Positions 18,696-26,933 of a DNA stretch of 57,318 bases are shown piece after piece. Position numbers and translations under genes: made by a program. Location of the stretch: the NCBI GenBank assembly GCA_900551455.1, contig URVV01000008.1, positions 1-57,318 of the forward strand. Reading direction: 5' to 3'. The notes under the pieces are model-generated. The model was not told where the DNA came from. It saw only the letters and a program-made list of their open reading frames with translations, and did not search any database. Position 1 is the first letter of the stretch; every line of letters starts with the position of its first letter. This DNA is from an uncultured Mycoplasmatota bacterium (lineage in GTDB: Bacteria; Bacillota_I; Bacilli_A; RF39; UBA660).

Positions 18696-18938
18696 TTACT
18701 TATTTATTCTTATATTAGTAATATTTCCAGTGATTAAAATCTCGTCATCTAACATTTTGGTTATTACAAGATTATTACCTTCGAAAATTAAAATTTTATT
18801 TTTAATTCTTATTGATATTTGAGTTGAGGAAAAATTAATTATTTCATCATAGTTAACAATATTTACACCACTATTTCTTAAAATTATACGATACTCATTA
18901 TCAGATAAATAACTTTCTAATCGATTAATTATTTTCAT
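18696..18938 (-). CDS. yqfC: sporulation protein YqfC (YabP/YqfC family)
   Basis: An 80-residue protein of the YabP/YqfC family, all beta-rich, with the blocks ILRNSGVNIVNYDEIINFSSTQISIRI and ILITGNITNIRI. In B. subtilis it is a SigE-controlled partner of YqfD. It is seven bases after the HTH gene and 29 before yqfD. The SD is weak, so translation may be coupled to the gene before it. Confidence 0.88.
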   Translation of the reverse strand: MKIINRLESYLSDNEYRIILRNSGVNIVNYDEIINFSSTQISIRIKNKILIFEGNNLVITKMLDDEILITGNITNIRINK

Positions 18939-18944
18939 ATTTTA

Positions 18945-19178
18945 TTATATGTCAGAATTTTCAAAGAAACACTTAATATCTATTTGAAGGGTTTTAGAGA
19001 TATTGTCTATTGTTTGAAGTGAAAAAGTTTTATATTCTTTTTCATTTTCTAGTTTTTTTATATAAGAATATGAATATCCACTTTTTATAGCTAATTGTCT
19101 TTGAGACATATGTTTTAATTTACGATATTTTTTGATATTTTTGGTTACAATTAAACATACGTTTTGTTCTTTAAGCAA
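18945..19178 (-). CDS. small Cro/CI-type helix-turn-helix protein
   Basis: A 77-residue HTH_3 domain: NIKKYRKLKHMSQRQLAIKS is the first helix and turn, followed by YSYIKKLENEKEY. There is no ligand or oligomerisation domain. It starts with TTG at 19178, supported by an AAGGA eight bases upstream, and overlaps the end of the sigma gene by eight bases. A small regulator inside a sporulation sigma operon is not part of the B. subtilis spoIIA arrangement. Confidence 0.85.
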   Translation of the reverse strand: MLKEQNVCLIVTKNIKKYRKLKHMSQRQLAIKSGYSYSYIKKLENEKEYKTFSLQTIDNISKTLQIDIKCFFENSDI

Positions 19179-19827
19179 TTATTTTATCCTTCAACTTTGC
19201 TAAAATTTTCTTTTCTTTTCTGGATACTTCGACTTGGTACATTCCTAAAACTTCTCCGACTTCTTTTTGCGACATATCTTCATAGTAGCGGGCTTTAATT
19301 ATTTTTTGTTCTTCAAGAGGTAAATTTTCTATAGCGGATAACAACGGATAATAATCTATTTGAGTATCACTATAGCCACATTTATCATATAATTCAAAAT
19401 CTTTGCTATCTTTACTTACTATTTTGTCTAAACTGTCAACTGTCATATTTGATAGAAGTACATCTTCGATGATATTCTCATCAATTTCTAAGAACAATGA
19501 TAATTCATATGTTGTGGGATTTTTCATTAGTTTTTGTGATAAAATTTCTTTAGTTTTCATTATTTTGTAGTATAGTGTTCTTGAGTTTTTAGATACTTTA
19601 ATACTTCGATATTCATTGATATATTTTATAACTTCTCCAAGAATATATGGGTATGCGTATGATGTAAACTTTGTATTATATTCTGATTTATAATTATTAC
19701 TTGCTTTAATTAATCCTTTTACAGCTTCTTGATATAAATCATCTAATTCAAAATAATTTTGATATTTACTAATTATTTTGTAAATAAGTCCTTCATTTTC
19801 TAAAATTAAATTTGTTAAGTTTGACAT
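19171..19827 (-). CDS. sigF: SigF/SigG-type sporulation sigma factor
   Basis: A 218-residue sigma-70 factor without region 1. Region 2 has ELDDLYQEAVKGLIKASNNY and TKFTSYAYPYILGEVIKYI, then SIKVSKNSRTL, the SigF/SigG/SigB signature (usually STYAVPMIIGEIRRFLRDDG-IKVSR). Region 4 is QKEVGEVLGMYQVEVSRKEKKIL. It is shorter than B. subtilis SigF (255). The STAS gene lies 12 bases upstream as in spoIIAA, but the kinase gene spoIIAB that normally separates them is absent. SigF is the first guess from the STAS linkage; SigG cannot be excluded. Confidence 0.82.
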   Translation of the reverse strand: MSNLTNLILENEGLIYKIISKYQNYFELDDLYQEAVKGLIKASNNYKSEYNTKFTSYAYPYILGEVIKYINEYRSIKVSKNSRTLYYKIMKTKEILSQKLMKNPTTYELSLFLEIDENIIEDVLLSNMTVDSLDKIVSKDSKDFELYDKCGYSDTQIDYYPLLSAIENLPLEEQKIIKARYYEDMSQKEVGEVLGMYQVEVSRKEKKILAKLKDKIIA

Positions 19828-19839
19828 TTTATCTCCTTT

Positions 19840-20154
19840 TTATAATACTTCAATTTCATCATTTATATTTTGGATTGCATTGTTTATTAGTCTTTTAATA
19901 GTATTCGATTTATCACAGATAATTAAATTGGCTTGATTTTCTTTGGTAATGTAACATATTTCTATTATGGAATTTAATCCTTCTAAATCTATTTTATCAA
20001 TATAGTTTGTGTTAATCACAACATATTTAAATTCATTTTTAGTGATTAATTCAGTTAATTCTTTTGTTATTTGTTGATAATTTTTTTTACTTATTTCACC
20101 TATTAGGCGAATAAAGAAAATTCCTTTTCTAAATTCAAAATTAATATTAACCAT
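19840..20154 (-). CDS. spoIIAA: SpoIIAA-like STAS anti-anti-sigma protein, Ser58 replaced by Glu
   Basis: A 104-residue STAS domain: a RKGIFFIRLIGEISKKN strand pair, then YVVINTNYIDKIDLEGLNSI, where SpoIIAA has the phosphorylation loop D-S-S58-G-L. With the ATG at 20154 (SD AAGGAAAA) the residue at the phospho-serine position is Glu58, which mimics phosphoserine. So it may not cycle by phosphorylation. It heads an operon with the sigma gene and has a perfect Spo0A box upstream. The call as SpoIIAA rests on fold and context. Confidence 0.72.
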   Translation of the reverse strand: MVNINFEFRKGIFFIRLIGEISKKNYQQITKELTELITKNEFKYVVINTNYIDKIDLEGLNSIIEICYITKENQANLIICDKSNTIKRLINNAIQNINDEIEVL

Positions 20155-20208
20155 TGGTATTTTCCTTTCCACTTAAATTTAGCATATATTTAATTATTTT
20201 TATACAGT

Positions 20209-20215
20209 TTCGACA
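20209..20215 (-). promoter_or_regulatory. Spo0A box upstream of the STAS-sigF operon
   Basis: Perfect TGTCGAA in the 77-base gap before the STAS start codon, 55 bases upstream of it. Possible -10 elements downstream are TATATG (20183-20188, 22 bases from TTGTCG) or TAAATA (20187-20192, 18 bases from it). The operon is Spo0A-dependent in B. subtilis. Confidence 0.65.
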
Positions 20216-20231
20216 ATCTTAGTTAAATGTT

Positions 20232-21317
20232 TTAATCGACTTTTTTTGCATTGATTATCAACCATATTGTTTCAATAAGAATGATTAATCCTAGAAAAGC
20301 AATTATTATTTTGGTTTTTTTACTTATTTTTTTATTTTCGTTGACTACTTCTTTTTCAATATACTTAATCTCTGGGGTATCACATTTTGTCACTTCATTA
20401 TTACTTCTTGTTTCTTCATTTTCTTTAGTTGTTATCTCTTTTTCAGAAGGTTCTTTTAAATAGATATATTCTTTTTCAATTTGTTTTTTTATAATTGGTT
20501 TTTCTATTATTACATTTTCTGTTATAGTGGAACCAAAATACTTGACGATATAGTTTTGATAATCTGGATAGTATCCTTCGATATATTCGTGATAATTGTT
20601 ATCATAGTATTTTTTTTCTAATTTATATCGATGAGTTTTCTTCTCTCTTATACGGCATTTTTTCTTGATGGTTTCTTGCTTTATAAAGCCATTAATTAAT
20701 GGTGGCTCTTTACTTGATGATTCTATATAATTAGTGTTTGAGAGTATCCAGGTTTTATCAGGAACTAAAATTTTATCGTTTCTGATAGATTTTTGAATAG
20801 TTTTAATTTGAGGATATCTCTCTCTAAAGAGACGAAGATCATAATCGCTGTCGGCTTCAATATAAAACAGTAGTTCTTCGAGAAAATATTCATTTTTTAA
20901 ATCGTAGATAGATATTTTGCTACTGCTATTAGAGAGAATATTATTTATTTTTAATTTTTGTCCTTGATAATATATTTCGACTTTGTTTATCTTTGAAGGT
21001 TCAATGTCATTTATTTCTAGATATCTTATTTTATCTACCCTTTTGTAGGTATATTGTTTTTCTATTTCATAATAGTCTAAATTATATTCACAATATTTTT
21101 CATCCCAATTTGAGGGAGCTCCTAAGCGATAATCAAATGAATTTTCAATATATCCGACTAATTTTTCTTTTGCGGGATGATAAATATCTTCAATGATTTC
21201 TTCCTTGTACCATTTATACTCTATCTTTATATTCTTTTCTATTTCAGATATGTCTGTAGCTTTAATGTTAGGGATAAACAGAAGCATTAGTATACTGAAT
21301 ATAATTATTTTTTTCAT
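20232..21317 (-). CDS. secreted membrane-anchored hypothetical protein
   Basis: A 361-residue protein I do not recognise. It has a signal peptide (MKKIIIFSILMLLFIPNIKA), a large external part rich in Tyr, Lys and Glu, and a C-terminal membrane helix (about 336-354, IIIAFLGLIILIETIWLIIN) with a short basic tail, so it faces outwards. Several cysteines are present (WDEKYCEYN, KKKCRIREKK, KCDTPEIKY). The region before the anchor is a low-complexity Glu/Lys stretch. It precedes the STAS-sigF operon on the same strand and may belong to the sporulation group. Confidence 0.6.
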   Translation of the reverse strand: MKKIIIFSILMLLFIPNIKATDISEIEKNIKIEYKWYKEEIIEDIYHPAKEKLVGYIENSFDYRLGAPSNWDEKYCEYNLDYYEIEKQYTYKRVDKIRYLEINDIEPSKINKVEIYYQGQKLKINNILSNSSSKISIYDLKNEYFLEELLFYIEADSDYDLRLFRERYPQIKTIQKSIRNDKILVPDKTWILSNTNYIESSSKEPPLINGFIKQETIKKKCRIREKKTHRYKLEKKYYDNNYHEYIEGYYPDYQNYIVKYFGSTITENVIIEKPIIKKQIEKEYIYLKEPSEKEITTKENEETRSNNEVTKCDTPEIKYIEKEVVNENKKISKKTKIIIAFLGLIILIETIWLIINAKKVD

Positions 21318-21407
21318 ATCACGCCTTTCTTTGATTCTTCATTAATAATATTCGTAATATTTATTTTGTTTTGCTACTACTTGACATTCTTTTGACATTA
21401 TATTATT

Positions 21408-21437
21408 AAAAAAATATCTAGGGTTAACTAGATATTT
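21408..21437 (-). terminator. terminator at the end of the thioredoxin-like lipoprotein gene
   Basis: AAATATCTAG/CTAGATATTT hairpin, six-base loop, followed by T residues on the minus strand. It overlaps the stop codon of the gene at 21436. Confidence 0.8.
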
Positions 21438-22011
21438 AATCGTTACAATCAGTACATTTGTTGTCAACTATTTGACTAATCATTTCTGATAGCTTTAATG
21501 TTAGTTTTTTTGTTCTTTCTTCAGTCCAATACTCTGATGGCTTTGTTAAACCTAGAGTATCATATGATGTTTCGTCATCAAAGCCAATTATTTCACCTTT
21601 TTGAACTACTATTACGGCTGGAACATAGACTTTTTTATTGCCTTCAGAGTCATATTGAAGATATTTGTCTAGTATTTTTACGATTTTTTGATACTCTTCA
21701 GTAGATTCTTTTCTAGCATTATATATGTTGTAATAGTATATTTTTTCTAGGCCTTCAGTATCTGCTACTTCGTTTAGTAATGGAACATATGCTTGGCACC
21801 AAGGGCATTCTGGAAAGCCTAGGTAAACGACAGCTGTTCCGTGTTCTAATATTTTAATAATTTCATCGGCATTTTTATAGTTAAAAACGTTGTATTCTGG
21901 TACCTGGGGATATTCTTTGGCAAATTTTTGTTGATCACTTTCTTGTTTTGTACAACCAGTTAATATAATAGCAATAAATGCCATAATTGTTAATATTATT
22001 TTTTTCTTCAT
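21436..22011 (-). CDS. thioredoxin-like lipoprotein
   Basis: A 191-residue lipoprotein: signal peptide ending in lipobox LTGC with Cys20, a flexible segment, and a thioredoxin fold with CPWC (C69-C72) in YLGFPECPWCQAY, plus a cis-proline VPAVIVV strand. It likely works outside the membrane in thiol exchange. A Lgt substrate (2330). An insert between CxxC and the cis-proline and a Cys-rich tail (CTDC) are noticeable. Single-gene unit with its own terminator. Confidence 0.85.
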   Translation of the reverse strand: MKKKIILTIMAFIAIILTGCTKQESDQQKFAKEYPQVPEYNVFNYKNADEIIKILEHGTAVVYLGFPECPWCQAYVPLLNEVADTEGLEKIYYYNIYNARKESTEEYQKIVKILDKYLQYDSEGNKKVYVPAVIVVQKGEIIGFDDETSYDTLGLTKPSEYWTEERTKKLTLKLSEMISQIVDNKCTDCND

Positions 22012-22097
22012 TATGTGTTTCGTACTCCTTTAATAATTAATTTCTTGTTAATTGTATCATATTTTTTGGAGTTTGGCAATTATTTTAGAATGATTAT

Positions 22098-24569
22098 TTA
22101 TTCAGTACGTAAGGCTATTACTGGATCTTTTTTACTAGCATAGCTTGATGGGATTAAACCTGCGATAACGGTCAAAAGAATGCTTATTAAAACGAGAATA
22201 ATGGCTGCTAGTGGTGGTAATGAAGAAACGTTGTTAATACCTGATAGGTTTTTGATAATGATGTTTATTGGAATATTTAAGAGAATGGTTATGGTGATTC
22301 CTAGTATACCGGATATTAGGCCAATAATAAATGTTTCAGCATTGAATACTCTAGAAATATCCTTTTTTCTGGCGCCGATAGCTCTTAAAATACCTATTTC
22401 TTTTGTTCTTTCTAATACCGAGATGTAAGTTATTACACCAATCATTATTGAGGATACAATTAATGAGATACTTACAAAGGCAATTAGAACATAACTTATT
22501 ACATCAACAATGGTGGTAATACTATCCATTAGTATTCCTACATAGTCGGTATATGATAAAACTAAATCTTCTTCGGCAGATTGTTTTTTCGCTTGATTAT
22601 AATTTTCAATTATTTCTATAATTTTAGTTTTTGATTTAAAGTCTTTGGGATAAATATTAATTATACTTGGATTTTCTTCATCAACAATACCAAGATTTGC
22701 TAAACTCATTTCATATGTTGATGAGGGAGTAAATGGATTATTGGTAATGATGTTTTTTTCAGGATGAGATTTTTGCTCTTTAGCAATTTCTTCAGAGTTT
22801 ATTTTTGTTATCACATAGTCAGTTAGTTCTTTGGTGTACCCTAATTCTCCACTGGCTTTAATTGTTGATTCATCGTTTGGCTTGATGATACCTACTATTT
22901 TTAAGGTCAAACCATTGTCTATTATTTTTTTAAGGTAGTTATTATCTGCTGATTTATCTATCCACTTATTATTTTGTTTTTCATAGTAATCGGTGTTTAA
23001 AATTAATTTAAATTCTTTATTGAGAAGTTCTTCATAGGTATAACTGGTTTGGGGAGAGGGAGGAAGTTTTTCTCCTTTCATTATTTTAGTAGTCATATCT
23101 GTTAATTCTTGTTGATCTTTAAGTCCAATTGTGTATAAGGCGTAATCGCTTATTTCATCATAATTATCGGAAATAAGAACAATTTCATCATATTTTTCTG
23201 GAAGTTTACCGGCTAGTATTTGATATGTATCTTTTAACAAATTGGTATTTTCTGATAATTCTTTAAATATACTCATTTGGTTTGTCATATATTGATTATT
23301 CATTTGAGATGTTGTTTGATATGGATTTATGTATCCTAGTGAAGTAAAAACAGTTGATGGATTTAATTTAGTTATTTTAGTAGTATCTTTGCTATAAATT
23401 TGTAGATCTAGGTTGTATTTATATTTAATATCGTTGGCATATTGGGAAATTTCTTCTTGATGTGATTCTAGATATTTTTTAAATTCTTTTAAATTATTGG
23501 TTTTTATTTGTTTAGACATTGACTCTATCATACTAGTCATAATGTTATTTGAATATATTTTGTTATCTTTATGTTCTTTTCGTTTGTTTTGGTTAGCTAA
23601 ATCAGTCATTAGGCTGGACATATCGGCGGTTGTTTGTTCTATTGATAATGGGTAACTAGTTAAGGTGTCTTCTTGTACTCTTGCTATATAATTGTTAACC
23701 CCGGTGGATAGTGAAAGAATTAGGGATATACCAATTATTCCAATACTTCCGGCAAAGGATGTTAGAATAGTACGGCCTTTTTTGGTTAAGAGATTGTTAA
23801 AACTTAGACTTAGAGCCGTAATAAAACTCATACTAGTTTTTTTGTTTTTGGTTTTGATGGTTTCTTCGTCTTGGGTAGTATTTTCTTTACCATCATATTT
23901 ATTTGTATCATCAGTTATATGTCCATCTTTAATACGAATAATTCTAGTAGAATATGTTTCGGCTAATTCTTGGTTATGAGTAACCATAATAACTAATTTG
24001 GTTTTGGCTATTTTTTCTAAGAGATGCATTATTTCTTTACTAGTAGTGGTATCTAGAGCTCCGGTTGGTTCATCTGCTAATAAAATTTCTGGATCGTTTA
24101 CAAGAGCTCTGGCAATGGCTACTCTTTGCATTTGGCCACCAGATAATTGATTTGGCTTTTTATTAATATGTTGTTTTAAGCCGACTTTAGTTAGGGCCTC
24201 AATAGCTTTTTTTGTTCGTGTAGACTTTGGTACTCCTGATAAGGTAAGGGCTAATTCAACGTTGGTAAGAATTGTTTGATGAGAAATTAAGTTGTAATTT
24301 TGAAAGATAAAACCTACTCGATGATTTCTAAAGGTATCCCAGTCATTATCTTTGAATTTTTTGGTGGACATTTCATTTATTATTAAATCACCGCTGGTAT
24401 ATTTATCAAGGCCACCTATTATATTTAGGAGGGTTGTTTTGCCTGATCCTGATGGTCCAAGGATAGAGACAAATTCGTTGCTTCTAAAATTTACAGTAAT
24501 GTTATCAAGAGCAGTTTGTTTAAAATCCCCTACTTGATAAATTTTGGTAATTTTTTTTAATTCTAACAT
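22098..24569 (-). CDS. ABC transporter, ATPase fused to FtsX-like permease (MacB type)
   Basis: An 823-residue fusion. The N-terminal ~225 residues are an ATPase with Walker A GPSGSGKTT, signature LSGGQMQRVAIARAL, Walker B ILLADEPTGALD and the switch His in MVTHNQ. After a linker, a first membrane helix near residue 290, a large outer domain, and three C-terminal helices in the FtsX layout (SISLIVSSIMIGVITYISVLE, with ILRAIGARKKDI). Such systems export peptides or act in lipoprotein/antimicrobial-peptide handling. I chose ATG at 24569 with AAAGGATTG upstream. Two subunits form the usual complex. Confidence 0.88.
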   Translation of the reverse strand: MLELKKITKIYQVGDFKQTALDNITVNFRSNEFVSILGPSGSGKTTLLNIIGGLDKYTSGDLIINEMSTKKFKDNDWDTFRNHRVGFIFQNYNLISHQTILTNVELALTLSGVPKSTRTKKAIEALTKVGLKQHINKKPNQLSGGQMQRVAIARALVNDPEILLADEPTGALDTTTSKEIMHLLEKIAKTKLVIMVTHNQELAETYSTRIIRIKDGHITDDTNKYDGKENTTQDEETIKTKNKKTSMSFITALSLSFNNLLTKKGRTILTSFAGSIGIIGISLILSLSTGVNNYIARVQEDTLTSYPLSIEQTTADMSSLMTDLANQNKRKEHKDNKIYSNNIMTSMIESMSKQIKTNNLKEFKKYLESHQEEISQYANDIKYKYNLDLQIYSKDTTKITKLNPSTVFTSLGYINPYQTTSQMNNQYMTNQMSIFKELSENTNLLKDTYQILAGKLPEKYDEIVLISDNYDEISDYALYTIGLKDQQELTDMTTKIMKGEKLPPSPQTSYTYEELLNKEFKLILNTDYYEKQNNKWIDKSADNNYLKKIIDNGLTLKIVGIIKPNDESTIKASGELGYTKELTDYVITKINSEEIAKEQKSHPEKNIITNNPFTPSSTYEMSLANLGIVDEENPSIINIYPKDFKSKTKIIEIIENYNQAKKQSAEEDLVLSYTDYVGILMDSITTIVDVISYVLIAFVSISLIVSSIMIGVITYISVLERTKEIGILRAIGARKKDISRVFNAETFIIGLISGILGITITILLNIPINIIIKNLSGINNVSSLPPLAAIILVLISILLTVIAGLIPSSYASKKDPVIALRTE

Positions 24570-24698
24570 ATTATCAATCCTTTCTTTAAGTATACAGTAT
24601 GATAACATTTTTTTGTTTTTTTGTAAATGATATTTTATTATCACTATTTAACATATTTTTTTAATTTTATTTTTATGTATAAATATATTTTTATTAAT

Positions 24699-24729
24699 AA
24701 AAAAAGCCAAAGTAAGATGGCTTTTTTTA
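24699..24729 (-). terminator. terminator after secG
   Basis: AAAAAAGCCA/TGGCTTTTTT hairpin with an eight-base loop, 20 bases past the secG stop; A and T tracts on both sides. Confidence 0.88.
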
Positions 24730-24749
24730 TTTTGTTTTAGGATGTTCTT

Positions 24750-24962
24750 TTACATAAATGAAATAAATATGCAAAGAACGAAAAATGTAAATCCAAGAAT
24801 AAAAGTTAATCTACTGATAAATAACTCTACTCCTCTTTCTTTTCTGTTTTGAAATAATTCAGAAGAACTTCCTTGAATTATGTCGGCACTTTCGGCTTTG
24901 CCACTTTGTAATAAAACAATTGCAATTAATAATATTGATACAATTAGAACAGCTGTTTCCAT
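24750..24962 (-). CDS. secG: preprotein translocase subunit SecG
   Basis: A 70-residue protein with two membrane helices separated by a polar loop: VLIVSILLIAIVLLQSGKAESADIIQGSS is the classic SecG first helix and LLQ.GK motif, and RLTFILGFTFFVLCIFISF the second. It is part of SecYEG. Preceded by AAGGAGG. Confidence 0.93.
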   Translation of the reverse strand: METAVLIVSILLIAIVLLQSGKAESADIIQGSSSELFQNRKERGVELFISRLTFILGFTFFVLCIFISFM

Positions 24963-25026
24963 ACGTCCTCCTTTTTCTTGTTTATTATATCATATGTTAT
25001 ATGAAATTTCAATAATTGTTTTTTGG

Positions 25027-26448
25027 TTAGTATTGAATACCCCAAACGACGATGTGTTTAGATTTTTTACCACATACTGGACATGTTTCTTTGTCGGTAT
25101 CTTCGACAATACAACGTGATTTTAAGCCTTTTATTTCTTTCATTTTTTCTTCGCAGTTAACATTTCCACACCAAGGAGCATAGATGAAGCCTGGTTGGGT
25201 ATTCATAATTTTATTTATTTCTTCAAGAGTTTTAGCCTGATATGTCATCCTTTTTTTTCTTTCACTAGCTTTATTATATAAATTACTTTGAATATCATTT
25301 AATAAATTTGTTATATATTTTATTATATCTTCGGTAAGATTTACTTGTTCTTTTTCTAAGGTGTCTCTTCTGGCAATAGTTATTGTATTTTGTTCTAAGT
25401 CTCTTTTACCTAGTTCTATTCTTACAGGGATACCATTTACTTCAGCTTCGGCTAGTTTAAATCCAAATGATTTATCAGTTTCGTCTATTGTTACACTAAT
25501 ATTATTTTTTAGAAGGTTTTCTTTTAGTTCATTGGCTAATAAATTAGTTTTCTCATCGTTTGTAGCTTTGACAATAATCACTTGAAGTGGAGCTATTTTT
25601 GGTGGTAAAACAAGGCCATGATCATCACCGTGAACCATTATTACTGCACCAATCATACGATTTGATGCTCCCCAAGATGTTTGATATGCATATTCGAAAG
25701 TATTTTCTTTAGTAACAAATTTTATGTCATAGGCTTTGGAAAATTTTTGACCAAAGTAGTGGCTAGTTCCTGATTGAAGTGAGACACCATTATACATAAG
25801 CGATTCGATGGTAAGGGTGTATTCAGCTCCGGCAAACTTTTCTTTTTCAGTTTTTTTACCACACAATACGGGAATTGCTAAATATTCTTCAAAAAACTTT
25901 TTGTAAACCTCGAGCATTTGTCTGGTTTCGTGTTCGGCTTCTTCTTTGGTAGCGTGAACGGTATGGCCTTCTTGCCAGAAGAATTCTCTTCCACGAAGGA
26001 AAGGTCTTGCTTCTTTTTCCCAACGCATAACATTACACCATTGATTGTACTTTAAAGGTAGATCTTTATATGATTTTACAACTTCGTGATAGTATTCGCT
26101 AAATAGAGTTTCACTAGTTGGTCTTATGCATAGTCGTTCTTCTAATTCTTTTTCTCCTCCTTGGGTAACCCAAGCTACTTCAGGAGTAAATCCTTTAACT
26201 AATTCTCCTTCTTTTCTTAATAAACTTTCAGGAATTAGCATTGGCATTTGAATATTTCTGTGACCGGTAGCCTTAAACATTTTGTCCATTTCATTTTGAA
26301 TTCTTTCCCAAATTGCAGTACCATTTGGTTCATAAATAATACATCCTTTTACGGTTGAATATCTTGCTAATTTGGCAGCAGTAACAACGTCTGTATACCA
26401 CTTGGCAAAGTCTTCATCTCTTTTGGTTATCGCTTTATTTCCATTCAT
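25027..26448 (-). CDS. proS: proline-tRNA ligase, eukaryotic/archaeal type
   Basis: A 473-residue class II synthetase with motif 1 (GTAIWERIQNEMDKMFKATGH), motif 2 (RWEKEARPFLRGREFFWQEGHT), motif 3 (GAVIMVHGDDHGLVLPPK), and the C-terminal zinc-binding extension ending HIVVWGIQY with a terminal Tyr. That tail and the lack of a bacterial INS editing domain define the archaeal/eukaryotic ProRS, known from some Firmicutes and Mollicutes. ATG at 26448 chosen because GAGGTG sits seven bases upstream. The matching tRNA-Pro(UGG) lies at 26650. Confidence 0.95.
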   Translation of the reverse strand: MNGNKAITKRDEDFAKWYTDVVTAAKLARYSTVKGCIIYEPNGTAIWERIQNEMDKMFKATGHRNIQMPMLIPESLLRKEGELVKGFTPEVAWVTQGGEKELEERLCIRPTSETLFSEYYHEVVKSYKDLPLKYNQWCNVMRWEKEARPFLRGREFFWQEGHTVHATKEEAEHETRQMLEVYKKFFEEYLAIPVLCGKKTEKEKFAGAEYTLTIESLMYNGVSLQSGTSHYFGQKFSKAYDIKFVTKENTFEYAYQTSWGASNRMIGAVIMVHGDDHGLVLPPKIAPLQVIIVKATNDEKTNLLANELKENLLKNNISVTIDETDKSFGFKLAEAEVNGIPVRIELGKRDLEQNTITIARRDTLEKEQVNLTEDIIKYITNLLNDIQSNLYNKASERKKRMTYQAKTLEEINKIMNTQPGFIYAPWCGNVNCEEKMKEIKGLKSRCIVEDTDKETCPVCGKKSKHIVVWGIQY

Positions 26449-26614
26449 TTTTGTACACCTCATTACTGACATTTTAGCATAGTTAGTATAAAAAGAAAAG
26501 AATTTAATGAAATTTTATTAAATTTTCAAACTTTTTCGCGCTAAACTGTTTACTTTATTTTTTTATCTTATAATTTTATTTGTTTTGTTATTCTTATATA
26601 TATTTTAGATATAA

Positions 26615-26640
26615 TAAAAAGCCTTGATTACAAGACTTTA
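26615..26640 (-). terminator. terminator after the tRNA-Ala-Pro pair
   Basis: AAGTCTTG/CAAGGCTT hairpin (one G-U pair) with a TAAT loop followed by five T on the minus strand, about ten bases past the tRNA-Pro gene. Confidence 0.8.
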
Positions 26641-26649
26641 TATTCTAAA

Positions 26650-26726
26650 TGGTCGGGAAGACAGGATTTGAACCTGCAACCCCTTGGTCCCAAACCAAAT
26701 GCTCTACCAAGTTGAGCCACTTCCCG
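26650..26726 (-). tRNA. tRNA-Pro(UGG)
   Basis: Cloverleaf: acceptor CGGGAAG/CTTCCCG, D arm GCTC, anticodon loop TTTGGGA (UGG) and T arm with TTCAAAT; A73 and an encoded CCA. It is the second gene of the pair with tRNA-Ala, with only four bases between them. Confidence 0.96.
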
Positions 26727-26730
26727 ATAC

Positions 26731-26807
26731 TGGTGGAGAATGAGGGACTCGAACCCTTGACCCTCACGGTGCAAACGTGATGCTCTAGCCAACTGAGCTA
26801 ATTCCCC
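26731..26807 (-). tRNA. tRNA-Ala(UGC)
   Basis: Acceptor GGGGAAT/ATTCTCC, which contains the G3-U70 wobble pair, the alanine identity element; anticodon loop TTTGCAC (UGC), T arm loop TTCGAGT, A73 and encoded CCA. Its A73 fits the T-box of the kinase-alaS operon. Confidence 0.97.
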
Positions 26808-26819
26808 ACAGCAATATAA

Positions 26820-26848
26820 ATTATATATTATATTGGAATGTTTGTCAA
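26820..26848 (-). promoter_or_regulatory. promoter of the tRNA-Ala-Pro operon
   Basis: Perfect TTGACA (26843-26848), 17-base spacer and TATAAT (26820-26825) on the minus strand, about 13 bases from the tRNA 5' end. Confidence 0.9.
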
Positions 26849-26880
26849 TGATAAAATTAAACTTTTTTGTTTTTTTAATA

Positions 26881-26917
26881 AATAAAGAGGATGTTTTTTA
26901 ATTTATCCTCTTTATTT
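26881..26917 (-). terminator. terminator after topA
   Basis: AATAAAGAGGAT/ATCCTCTTTATT hairpin, 17 bases past the topA stop codon. Confidence 0.85.
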
Positions 26918-26933
26918 AACTTTTAATTGCTTT

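Noticed and set aside
25102..25108. Perfect Spo0A 7-mer ttcgaca
   Set aside because: Lies inside the proS coding sequence, far from a gene start; taken as chance.
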